Below are positions 7,880 through 17,500 of a DNA stretch of 64,000 nucleotides, one piece after another. The notes beneath the pieces were generated by a model. The model was not told the DNA's origin. It did no database searches and was given only the letters and a program-made list of their open reading frames with translations. Position 1 is the stretch's first letter; each line of letters opens with the position of its first letter. A program made the position numbers and the translations under genes. Source of the stretch: Luteolibacter algae (GTDB lineage: Bacteria > Verrucomicrobiota > Verrucomicrobiia > Verrucomicrobiales > Akkermansiaceae). Where the stretch lies: assembly GCF_042683045.1 (NCBI RefSeq), contig NZ_JBHUIT010000012.1:22475-86474 (forward strand). The letters are read 5' to 3'.

Positions 7880-9502
7880 TCAACGCGGCACTGCTTCCAG
7901 GGAGAGTGGAATCGTCGAAGCCGGGACATCGATAGGGCCTTTCGCGACCGCGACGAGACGCTTGCACTCCGCACGCATGATATCGAGAACCTCGCTATGC
8001 TCGGCCACGCCGATGAGGTTCTTCGTTTCATTGGGATCCGCTTCCAGATCGTAGAGTTCTTCATAGACTGGCTCCTCACCGAGTATGGTGGATGTAAGCC
8101 ATGTCTGGTAAAGTTCGCTTTGTTCGGCGCTGACCTTATAAATATTCTTTGGTTTCACCTTGTTCCATAACGTGCGGTCATTTTCGAAGTAGCGGATATA
8201 TTTCCAGCGGGAGTTACGCACGCTTTCGATACGCGGGTTACCGAAAATGGTGGACCAAAGATTTTCCGCAAAAGCAAAGGTTCTCCAGTCCGCTGCATTC
8301 TCCCCCTTCACTAGACGCACATAGGAACGTCCCTGCATGGAGTCCGCTGGCTCAATGCCTGCCAGATCGAGAAGCGTCGGCGCGAGATCAATGGACTGGA
8401 CCAATTCCGGAACACGGGAACCTTTCCTCTCCGCCGGAAGGCGCGGATCACTGACGATGAGAGGAACCTGAAGGCATGCCTCGTAATTAAGCGCTTTGCC
8501 ACCCAGTCCTTGATCACCGTGCAAAAGACCATGATCGGAGGTGATGATGATGACGGTGTTTTTATCTTCGCCGCTTGCTTCCAGTTCCTTTCGAATCCGG
8601 CCGACCATATTGTCGATGCCCGTAATCGTCTCATACTCCCGGACCATGAGCTCGCGCAGCCGCTCAGGAGTATCGCTGTCATCGTAGATATCTTGCCGAT
8701 ACTGCGTATAGAGCAAATCGGCGGGAAGTTTCGGGGTCTTGATATCGGCTTTTGCGATAAAGGTTTCCGGGAACTTGATATCGGCCATCGCATCACGGTA
8801 ACCGGTCCTATACAGCTCGGGATCGCTTGGCTTCTGTTTCATATTCAGCACACCCGCGCCGTGCGGAACATTCAGACAGATGGAAAGGCAGAACGGCTGC
8901 CCCTCCGGCCGTGCATCCAGAAAGGAAAGCGCGCCGCCGATGTAGGTCCCATCGTTTTTGAGGAAAGAGAGCGCTCCCTCGGCAATTACTTCCGGCTGGG
9001 TGTCCGCCGGATTGTCCGCAAAAATCTTGTGATGTTCCTTCGGGTAAAACTTGAGATGCCCGTGACCAGCATACCAATAATCGAAAGACTTATCCATCAG
9101 GCCTGTCTCGTAGCCGTTGTCACCGATCGGGACGTGGTTTTTCCCCACATAGCCGGTGTAGTATCCATTTTCTTTCAAGATGACCGGGTAACTCTTTGAC
9201 CACGCCTCCGCACTCATCGCTGTGCCGGAATTGAAATTCACGCCGTGTTTCCGCTCATACTGCCCAAGGAAATAACAAGCTCTGCTGGGAGTACAAATCG
9301 CAGAGGTAACCGAGGCGTTGTCAAATACCACTCCGCTCTCCGCCAAGGCATCGATATTCGGAGTTTTCACAAAGGTATTTCCATAAACAGGAAGTGAATC
9401 CTGACGCTGATCATCTGTCAGAATGAAGATGATATTCGGCCGGGGCGCAGCAAAAGCCGTGGAGCTGATCAAAGATAAAAGAAGCAGTGAGTTTCGAAGC
9501 AT
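7880..9502 (-). CDS. secreted sulfatase (S1 family)
   Basis: This 540-residue protein has a signal peptide (MLRNSLLLLSLISSTAFAA) and the metal-binding start NIIFILTDDQRQD. Next comes the formylglycine motif CTPSR in SAICTPSRACYFLGQYERKHG. Lower in the chain VIITSDHGLLHGDQGLGGK supplies further metal ligands. It removes sulfate esters from sulfated carbohydrates in the periplasm or outside the cell. It converges with gdx. The precise S1 subfamily and sugar cannot be read from the sequence. Maturation requires a formylglycine-generating enzyme encoded elsewhere. Confidence 0.9.
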   Translation of the reverse strand: MLRNSLLLLSLISSTAFAAPRPNIIFILTDDQRQDSLPVYGNTFVKTPNIDALAESGVVFDNASVTSAICTPSRACYFLGQYERKHGVNFNSGTAMSAEAWSKSYPVILKENGYYTGYVGKNHVPIGDNGYETGLMDKSFDYWYAGHGHLKFYPKEHHKIFADNPADTQPEVIAEGALSFLKNDGTYIGGALSFLDARPEGQPFCLSICLNVPHGAGVLNMKQKPSDPELYRTGYRDAMADIKFPETFIAKADIKTPKLPADLLYTQYRQDIYDDSDTPERLRELMVREYETITGIDNMVGRIRKELEASGEDKNTVIIITSDHGLLHGDQGLGGKALNYEACLQVPLIVSDPRLPAERKGSRVPELVQSIDLAPTLLDLAGIEPADSMQGRSYVRLVKGENAADWRTFAFAENLWSTIFGNPRIESVRNSRWKYIRYFENDRTLWNKVKPKNIYKVSAEQSELYQTWLTSTILGEEPVYEELYDLEADPNETKNLIGVAEHSEVLDIMRAECKRLVAVAKGPIDVPASTIPLSLEAVPR

Positions 9503-9833
9503 TTTTTCAAATGAGGTGTGGTTCGTAAAAAGATAAAAGCCATAGATTCCATGGCTTTACAAATTCTCAGGAGCAATGCCGATAGCGTATCAACAAACCG
9601 TCCTTTGGAAAGAGAGGATTCCCTCTTCGCTCCGGACAGATCCTGCTATCATGTAAATGTCTTCATGCTCACCGGGAATGCATTGAAAAATCCCGTTCAA
9701 ACCCATCCCCGGCTTTCATCGGGCCGGCACTCGCAAAGGATTCCCGGCCAACCGCCCCTGCAGCATCATCGACAAGGCAACTTTTTCCTCATTCGGGTTT
9801 CGTGAAGATCTTTTGAGGTTATGATAAGGGGCA
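9503..9833. other. intergenic region without a recognised gene
   Basis: These 331 bases separate the divergently transcribed sulfatase and helicase genes. Open frames exist but show no protein-like composition, and no repeat, riboswitch or hairpin of note was seen. Both promoters presumably lie here. Confidence 0.5.
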
Positions 9834-12245
9834 ATGCCAAAGCCTTCGTCGTTTCTCGCCTCAAAAGGCTTCAAGCCATTTCCCTTTCAGAAACAAACCT
9901 GGGCGGCTTATCGCAAAGGCATGTCAGGGCTCCTACACGCGCCCACCGGACAAGGGAAAACCATGGCTGTCTATCTGGCGCCACTTGTTGATTCCATCTC
10001 CAGCCCGGACAAATGCGCCATCCTCTGGATCACCCCTCTGCGGGCTCTGGCGGCAGATACACTACGTGCCTTACGGGAAGCCCAGAGCTTCTATAACCCG
10101 AAGCTGAGCTCGGAGGCACGCACCGATGATACGTCAGCTGCGGTTCGCGCAAAACTCAGAAAACGCCTCCCCCACACCCTCGTCACCACACCCGAGTCCC
10201 TCTCTCTGATGCTGACCCACGCCGATATGCGGGAAAAGCTAACCGGCTTGCGCTGTGTGATCGTCGATGAATGGCATGAGCTGTTGGGCACAAAACGCGG
10301 GGTCCAGACAGAGCTATGCCTGGCGCGGTTGCGGACTTGGTTTCCAAACCTGCGGACATGGGCGCTTTCCGCGACATTGGGCAATCTGGAGGAAGCCAGG
10401 GACACCGTTGCCCCGGAAAATGCCGCCACGATTTCGGCTACGATCAAAAAGAAAATCCTCATCGAAACAATCATCCCCAAGGAAATCAGGCGCTTCCCAT
10501 GGGCAGGACATATCGGGACCTCTCTCGCTCCACAGGTTGTTGAGAAAATCGCCAATGCCCGCACCACATTGCTTTTCACCAATACCCGTTCCCAGACGGA
10601 AATCTGGTTTCAGGAACTGCTCAGCCTACGTCCGGAATGGGCGTCACAGCTGGCGATGCATCACGGATCACTGGACAGAACCGAGCGCGATCGCGCGGAA
10701 AATGGCCTACGTGAAGGAAGCCTTCGCTGTGTGGTCGCCACCTCTTCGCTAGATCTCGGCGTGGATTTCTCGCCTGTCGATCAAGTCATCCAGGTCGGCT
10801 CTCCCAAGGGCGTGGCCAGACTCCTGCAGAGAGCCGGCCGATCCGGACATCAACCGGGCGCCGATTCCAGGATTCTGGGAGTTCCGACCAATGCGTTGGA
10901 ACTGATCGAGTTCGCGGCGGCCCGGCAGGCGGCGGGGGCAAAGCAAATCGAATCCCGCCGGCCGTTGCTAAAACCCTTGGATCTCCTCGTGCAGCACCTT
11001 GTTACCTGTGCCATCGGGACGCCCTTCCGCGCGGACGAAATGCTCGCTGAAATCAGATCAACCTACTCCTATCGGAACCTCAGCGAAGATGAATGGCAAT
11101 GGGCACTCACATTTATCACCAAAGGCGGCAAGGCACTCTCCGCCTATCCTCGTTACCAAAAAGCGCAGATCGATAAAAACGGTTTCTACTACATCGCAGA
11201 CAAACGATTAATCACCCAACACCGTCTATCGATCGGCACGATTACCTCGGACTCGCATGTCTCGCTGAGATTTGCTAACGGACATACCCTCGGCAGTGTC
11301 GAAGAGAGCTTCATCTCCAAGATAAAACCCGGGGCGAACCTTATTTTCTCCGGCCGCCACCTTTCATTGGTCAGAATCCGCGGAAAAATTGCTACGGTCA
11401 AACCAGCGAAGAAAAAGAACAGTGGCCGTATCGCCATCTGGGGTGGTTCCAAAATGCCGCTTTCGACTGAGCTCGCCCACGCATTTTCGGATCTGATCAA
11501 CCTCTCGGGAAAAGCGACCGTTCCGCCTGAGCTGCGCAGCGTAAGACCTATTTTGAAAATTCAAAAAGAGTGGTCACACCTGCCGGACGATCAGGCATTA
11601 CTCATCGAGCACGCACACTCCCGCGAAGGCGAGCATCTGTTTATCTACCCCTTTGGCGGTCGTCTTGTCCACGAGGGTCTCGCCGCATTGCTCGCCTTCC
11701 GCTTATCGAAGGAAAACCGCCAGACCATCACCACCACACAAAACGACTACGGATTTTCTCTCACAGCGAGGCGAAATCTACCTCTGGCAGAAGATGTCTT
11801 ACGGGAGGCACTCTCGCCGGAAAACCTTCTCGACGATCTGTTGGAATGCATGAATACCGCAGAGCTTGCACGGAGACAATTTCGGGAAATAGCGCGTATT
11901 TCCGGCCTGATCCTACAACCTATGCCCGGACGCCGGCAAACCAATACCCAACGTGAGCTACAATCATCCGCAACCCTGCTCTACGAGGTGCTCCAGCGCT
12001 ATGATCCCGAGAACCTGCTTCTCGCCCAATCGGAGCGTGAAATCCTGGAGAAACAGCTGGAGCTCACCCGCTTGAGCAACTCTCTGCATAAAATTTCCAA
12101 ACAAGAATTCATCCTCCGGGAAACCGAAAAACTCACCCCTTTTGCCTTCCCATTGTGGGCGGATCGGCTTTCGGCCACGCTCTCCCCTCTGGATGCCAGC
12201 AGTCGCCTGGAAGCAATGTTGCAGGAACTCAACGGTGCCACTTGA
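9834..12245 (+). CDS. ligase-associated DEXH-box DNA helicase (Lhr-type)
   Basis: This 803-residue SF2 helicase starts GFKPFPFQKQTWAAYRKG (Q-motif-like). It has Walker A APTGQGKT, a DEWH box (VIVDEWHELLGTKRG), the SAT motif ALSATLGN and motif VI LLQRAGRSGHQPG. The long C-terminal part, with PFGGRLVHEGLAALLAFRL, matches the Lhr-core/WH region of the ligase-associated group. These enzymes unwind DNA and are usually encoded with an ATP-dependent DNA ligase, a Cft2-like exonuclease and a phosphoesterase. None of those partners is adjacent here. It is followed 89 bases later by an ABC-F gene in the same direction. Confidence 0.88.
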   Translation: MPKPSSFLASKGFKPFPFQKQTWAAYRKGMSGLLHAPTGQGKTMAVYLAPLVDSISSPDKCAILWITPLRALAADTLRALREAQSFYNPKLSSEARTDDTSAAVRAKLRKRLPHTLVTTPESLSLMLTHADMREKLTGLRCVIVDEWHELLGTKRGVQTELCLARLRTWFPNLRTWALSATLGNLEEARDTVAPENAATISATIKKKILIETIIPKEIRRFPWAGHIGTSLAPQVVEKIANARTTLLFTNTRSQTEIWFQELLSLRPEWASQLAMHHGSLDRTERDRAENGLREGSLRCVVATSSLDLGVDFSPVDQVIQVGSPKGVARLLQRAGRSGHQPGADSRILGVPTNALELIEFAAARQAAGAKQIESRRPLLKPLDLLVQHLVTCAIGTPFRADEMLAEIRSTYSYRNLSEDEWQWALTFITKGGKALSAYPRYQKAQIDKNGFYYIADKRLITQHRLSIGTITSDSHVSLRFANGHTLGSVEESFISKIKPGANLIFSGRHLSLVRIRGKIATVKPAKKKNSGRIAIWGGSKMPLSTELAHAFSDLINLSGKATVPPELRSVRPILKIQKEWSHLPDDQALLIEHAHSREGEHLFIYPFGGRLVHEGLAALLAFRLSKENRQTITTTQNDYGFSLTARRNLPLAEDVLREALSPENLLDDLLECMNTAELARRQFREIARISGLILQPMPGRRQTNTQRELQSSATLLYEVLQRYDPENLLLAQSEREILEKQLELTRLSNSLHKISKQEFILRETEKLTPFAFPLWADRLSATLSPLDASSRLEAMLQELNGAT

Positions 12246-12334
12246 TGGAAATCGGTCGCTTGCGGGGCTCGAAATCCCGCACAGCTCGTCTTGGCATTGA
12301 CCAAACGGAAAAGAAATGCACCCTCCCCGGCTTC

Positions 12335-14347
12335 ATGATTTCCGTCCAAGCACTCCGCGTCGAATTTGGCCCACGCGTCCTTTTCAACAATCTTTCCTTC
12401 TCCGTTCAGCCCCGTGAGCGCATAGCATTCGCCGGGCACAACGGTGCGGGAAAATCTACGCTCATGAAGTGTATTGCCGGTATTATTCCGCCATCCGGAG
12501 GACAGATATCCGCTCCCAAGGGAACAAAGATCGGTTACCTCCCACAGGAAGGGATCCACGTAAAAGGCCGCACTCTCTGGGAAGAAACGGAATCCGCGTT
12601 CGGCGAAACCATGGCTCTGAAGAAGAAGGTCGAGCGGCTCTCCGACGAGCTGATCAAAATGGATCCGCGTTCATCACCCTATGGCGATTTGCTTGAGGAA
12701 ATCGGCGAGCTCGAGCTCAAACTCTACGCAAACGATCCGGATCTAATGAAGCCGAAGATCGAGTCCATCCTCAAAGGACTTGGATTTTCCGAAAAAGATT
12801 TCACCCGCGATTGCTCGGAATTCTCCGGCGGATGGCAGATGCGCATCGCCATGGCGAAGCTTTTCCTCCAGCAGCCTGAAGTCCTTCTCCTTGACGAGCC
12901 GACGAACCACCTCGACATCGAAACGCAAATCTGGGTCGAGCAATACCTCATCAATTATCCCGGGGCGATTCTCCTCATTTCCCACGATCGCGCACTGCTC
13001 GACACACTCTGCACCCGCACGATTGCCTTTGCCCATGGGCGTGCGGAGGAATTCGCGGGGAATTTCTCGTATTTTGAGAAAGAATCCGTGCTCCGAAAGG
13101 AAATCCGGCTGAAACAATATAACGCGCAGCAGCGCGAGATTGCGGAAACACAGCGTTTCATCGATCGCTTCCGTGCCTCTGCCAACAAAGCCACACTCGT
13201 CCAGTCCCGGATCAAGCTGCTTGCAAAAATCGAGCGGATTCCAGCTCCGGAACGGGATGACTCAGTGATGAACTTCAAGTTCCCGCCTCCGCCGAACTCC
13301 GGCCACACGGTTGCTCTTATCGAAGGAGTATCAAAGGCTTACGGTCCTCTGCAGATTTTCAACAACTTCGACTTCGAGATCAACAAAGGCGAAAAATTCG
13401 CCATCGTCGGCCCCAATGGTGCCGGTAAATCCACCTTCTGCCGCCTCGTCACCGCCCAGGAAGAACCGGATTCCGGCAAGGTGACCCTCGGCCACAAAGT
13501 CGCCCCATCGTTCTTCTCCCAGAACCACGCGGACGAACTGGATCCCAACCTCACTATCCTAGAAACGGTGGAAGCTGTGGCATCCCGCGAGGCGATGCCA
13601 CAAGTCCGGAACATTCTTGGCTGTTTCCTGTTCACCGGAGACGATGTTTTCAAAAAGATCGGCGTCCTTTCCGGGGGTGAACGCTCACGTGTGGCCCTGA
13701 CATGCATGCTGCTGCGTCCGGCGAACTTCCTCATCCTTGACGAGCCGACCAACCACTTGGATATGCAATCCCAGGGCGTCCTCCAACGCGCCCTGCTGGA
13801 CTACCCCGGCAGCGTGATGATCGTCTCCCACAACCGCGATTTCCTCGACCCGCTCGTCACCAAAACCCTTGAATTCCGTCCCGGACAGCAGGCACGGCTT
13901 TTCCACGGGAACATCAGTTATTACGTGGATAAAATCGCCGAGGAAAAGTCCGCGGGCAAAAACCTTGCCGCCAAGCAACCTGCCGGGCGGACGACAGATG
14001 CCGCGGTGACACCCGCCGCAGTGGTTCCGAAAAAACAATCCACTCCGGGAGTGAGCCGCAAGGAGCAACGCCGTCTCGACGCTCTCGCACGGGAAGCAAA
14101 GACAAAGATTCTTGCCCCACTCGAGAAAGAGCTGGAAAAACTGGAAGCAAACATCGCCCAACAGGAATCCACCCAGGCAACGCTCTCTGCCGCAATGAGC
14201 TCGGATGAAGTCACCGCAAATCCGGAAAAGCTCCGCCAGACAACCAACTCCCTGGAAAAAGCCACCAAGGCCCTGGACCTTTCATACACCCGCTGGTCAG
14301 CTCTCACCGAAGAAATCGAACAGGTCAAAAAGGAGCATAACCTTTAA
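12335..14347 (+). CDS. ABC-F family ATPase
   Basis: This is a 670-residue soluble protein with two ABC domains and no membrane segments. Domain 1 has GHNGAGKST, FSGGWQMRIAMAK and LLLDEPTNHLD. Domain 2 has GPNGAGKST, LSGGERSRVAL and LILDEPTNHLD. A charged linker of about 80 residues lies between them, and a C-terminal alanine-rich segment plus coiled coil (KEQRRLDALAREAKTK...) resembles Uup/YheS proteins. ABC-F proteins act on the ribosome as translation factors or resistance proteins. I placed the start at 12335 (MISVQALRVEFG), where homologues begin; an upstream open extension overlaps the helicase gene. A strong terminator follows 40 bases after the stop. Confidence 0.88.
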   Translation: MISVQALRVEFGPRVLFNNLSFSVQPRERIAFAGHNGAGKSTLMKCIAGIIPPSGGQISAPKGTKIGYLPQEGIHVKGRTLWEETESAFGETMALKKKVERLSDELIKMDPRSSPYGDLLEEIGELELKLYANDPDLMKPKIESILKGLGFSEKDFTRDCSEFSGGWQMRIAMAKLFLQQPEVLLLDEPTNHLDIETQIWVEQYLINYPGAILLISHDRALLDTLCTRTIAFAHGRAEEFAGNFSYFEKESVLRKEIRLKQYNAQQREIAETQRFIDRFRASANKATLVQSRIKLLAKIERIPAPERDDSVMNFKFPPPPNSGHTVALIEGVSKAYGPLQIFNNFDFEINKGEKFAIVGPNGAGKSTFCRLVTAQEEPDSGKVTLGHKVAPSFFSQNHADELDPNLTILETVEAVASREAMPQVRNILGCFLFTGDDVFKKIGVLSGGERSRVALTCMLLRPANFLILDEPTNHLDMQSQGVLQRALLDYPGSVMIVSHNRDFLDPLVTKTLEFRPGQQARLFHGNISYYVDKIAEEKSAGKNLAAKQPAGRTTDAAVTPAAVVPKKQSTPGVSRKEQRRLDALAREAKTKILAPLEKELEKLEANIAQQESTQATLSAAMSSDEVTANPEKLRQTTNSLEKATKALDLSYTRWSALTEEIEQVKKEHNL

Positions 14348-14382
14348 GATAATCTTCCATTATTATTTCCCGATCAGACTCC

Positions 14383-14512
14383 AAATAAAAACAGCCACCT
14401 CGTCAGGTGGCTGTTTTTATTTTATTAGAGCACTTTTTGAAACCGGTGTGCAATGCAGGGAAACGGCTTGTGCTTCAAACTTTGTCTTGATTCAAGCTCC
14501 AAGATGCAAAAA
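14383..14512 (-). ncRNA. predicted tracrRNA of the type II-C CRISPR system
   Basis: The plus-strand segment CTTTGTCTTGATTCAA at 14480-14495 matches 15 of 16 bases of the minus-strand form of the CRISPR repeat, and weaker similarity continues to about 14508. Read on the minus strand, this gives an anti-repeat (TTGAATCAAGACAAAG). It is followed by a tail that can form a short AGCAC/GTGCT stem enclosing AGCCG/CGGTT, and then by a 14-bp hairpin with a T-run ending near 14383. Anti-repeat, structured tail and terminator in that order are the layout of a tracrRNA. It is divergent from cas9, whose start lies about 55 bases upstream of it. The 5' end is approximate. Confidence 0.78.
14387..14418. terminator. 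strong bidirectional terminator
   Basis: A perfect 14-bp stem (AAAAACAGCCACCT / AGGTGGCTGTTTTT) with loop CGTC gives a T-run on both strands. On the plus strand it ends the ABC-F transcript; on the minus strand it ends the predicted tracrRNA. Confidence 0.9.
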
Positions 14513-14567
14513 CTCTCGCCAAACACAATCAAAAAATCATACATCTATGCAATCGCGCCGCACATAA

Positions 14568-17500
14568 ATGTATAACAAAAGCATAACTCTCTCATTTGAC
14601 ATTGGTTACGCATCCATAGGCTGGTGCGTTCTTGATACCACAACACCCGCTCCGAAAGCACCGGAAATTCTTGGCACCGGCGTAGTCACCTTCCCCACCG
14701 ACGATTGTCTCGCCTCCAAACGCCGCGACCTCCGCCGCACACGCCGCCACATCCGCTCCACACGACAACGTATTGAGCGCATGAAGCGTTGGCTCCAGCA
14801 TCGCGGAGTTCTTTCCCGCGAAGATCTCGACAAACCCGGCCATCCCGCCCCCTTTCTTCTCGCGGCTGCCACACTCCAAGGAAAAAAGGAACTTTCCGCT
14901 TGGGAACTTTGGACCGTTCTTCGCTGGTATGCTCACAATCGGGGCTACGATGGTAACTCCCTGTGGTCACGAGACGAAGCCAACGACGACGATACCGAAA
15001 AGGAGACCAACGCCAAAAATATCATGGCGAAACACGGCACCTCCACCATGGCGGAAACCGTCTGCGCCTGCCTCGGCCTCAAAGTTGCTGATCACGCCAC
15101 CCGAATCTCCTCCGCCCTCCCATACAAGACCCTCAACTCCGCCTACCCGCGCGAGACTGTCTATCAGGAAGTCGGGAAAATCCTCTGCAAGCACACCGGC
15201 GTTGTCCCCGGCCTTGACACGGAAACCGTCCGTTTTCTCCTGAAAAACTCCCCCCTCACCCGCGAAGAACGCGATAAACTCACCTCCGTCGGCATAAAAC
15301 TCCCCCTCCGCTACCACGGCGGCCTCCTCTTCGGCCAGCTCGTCCCCCGCTTCGATAACCGCATCATCTCCCGCTGCCCCCTCACCTGGGCGAAAACATA
15401 CGACGAGGCCATCGCCGAAGGAAAGGACGACAAAGAAGCCCGCAAGCTCGCCGAGAAATTCGCCAAAGTCCCTGCCGCGAAATCCGTGGAATTCCTCGAA
15501 TACCGCTTCGCCCGCATCATCGCAAACCTCCGAGCCAACGGCGAACCCATCGCCCCGGAACTCCGCCTGACCCTCCTCAACCTCGCCCGCGAGCAAGGCC
15601 GACTCACAACCAAAGACCTCAACCGCGAGCTCAAGGAATACTACGGCAAAGCCAAAACCAACATCTCCGACTACTTCACCCTCCACCCCGATAGCACCGA
15701 CGCGCTCGTCCTCGACCCAGTCGCCAAGCTCATCCATACCAAACAAATCCTGACCCCCATCTGGAGCCTCCTTTCACCGGAGACACAGGAGAAACTCAAA
15801 GACTCCTGGCAGAAAAACAAAGCCATTTCCCTCGCGGAAATCATCCACCTCAGCGGCAAGCGCGAGAAACTCGAAGCCGCCCTCCAGCCCGCTTTCCTCA
15901 AAGCCAACAAACCCAAGCAGGGCAAAACCAAATACGCAGACTTCGACCAATACCTCCGCAAAACCACCATCGCCCCGGACTTCCCCTCCGGCCGCGCCCC
16001 CTACGCCAGACCCGTTCTCAAGCAAGTGCTGACGGAAGTCCTCGCAGGCCACGATCCCACCAAAGCCGCCCGCAAAACCTCCGCCTCCGAGGGCGAAACC
16101 AAGGAACAGGACGGCATCCTCTACCCACTCAACGTAAAAGGCTCCCGCGTCCGCACCCTCGAAGCGGAACGCCCCCTCGACCAGCTCACCAACAACCACC
16201 TCGTCCGCCACCGCCTCCTTATCCTCGACCGCCTCACGGAGGACATCGCCAATGAATTTCTAACGGATGGCCGCGAAGTCTCCCAGATCATCATCGAAGT
16301 CGCCCGCGAACTCAAAGAATTTTCCGGAAAAACCGCCAAGGAAATTTCCTCAGAACTCAACAACCGTCTCAAGGATTTCAAATCCACCATCAGCTATCTG
16401 GAAAAACACGCCCCGGACATGGAGCTGAACGGCAGTCTCATCCGCAAAGCCCGCATCGCCATGGACATGGGCTGGAAATGCCCTTTCACAGGAGAGCAAT
16501 ACGAGCCGAGCTCTTTAAAGAATCTGGATCGCGCGCACATCATCCCCTTCGCCAGCCGGAATACGAACGCCCTCCATGCTCTCGTTCTCACCCGCCCTGA
16601 AATCAACAGCAAACAGGGAAAGCGGACGTGCCTGCAATTCATCATGGACGAAGAAGAGAATAGGAAATCCGGCAAATCCAACCTCGATCTTTTCACCCTC
16701 AAACAATACGAAGCCTTCGTCGAAAAGCTCGATACCAAAGGCCACCCGGACGATGCACGCCGCAAGAAAGCCCGCAAAGCCCTGCTCCTCACCAAGGACA
16801 TGGACGACAAGGATCTCGGCTTCACCGACGGCCAGCTCACCCAGACCAGCCATCTTGCCAAGCTCGCCATGCGCGATCTCACCAAGCGATTCCCCAGTGC
16901 CGCCATCGACCCCATCCCCGGCCCAGTCACCGCAGAACTCCGCAAGGCATGGGATCTCACCGGCACCCTCTCGGGCGTCTGCCCGGAGGTCTTGGACAAG
17001 GACGGCAAAGTAAAACCCAAGGGCGAAATCCGCGGCCTCACCCACATGCACCACGGCCTCGATGCCGCCACCATCGCCATAGCCGCCCACTACTTCCCCT
17101 TCAACAAAAACGGTCAGGATCAGAAAGGAAAACTCTGGCGCGCCCTTCTGAAACGCAGCCGCACCCCGGAGGAACAGGCCTTCCTCCAAAAAACCGGTCT
17201 CTTCAAAACCTACCAAAAACCAGCCTACGACCACGAAGGCACCCCGAAACCCGCCCGCACCGAGCTGAAACTCGAAGACCTCCCCGCCTCCCTCAAACAA
17301 TCCCTACGCCTCTCCCTCTCACAGGCAAGGGTCATGCAGCACCTCCCGGCAGACCGCTCGGGCGCAAAGGCGGAACTCACCATTTGGGGAGTCGTCTCTA
17401 CGGAAGGCGAGGGCGATGACGCAAGGATCACCCTCCGCCAGAACGCCACCACCGTCGAGGAAGGCCGCCGCAAAAGGGATCCGAAAACCCGCGAGGAACG

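Noticed and set aside
9518..9805. 95-codon frame between the sulfatase and the helicase
   Set aside because: Low-complexity, Pro/His/Arg/Ser-rich product without domains, in a divergent promoter region.
14478..14567. tracrRNA on the plus strand running into cas9
   Set aside because: The tail would have no terminator, and the anti-repeat would pair with the spacer-distal half of the repeat. The minus-strand reading fits both points.
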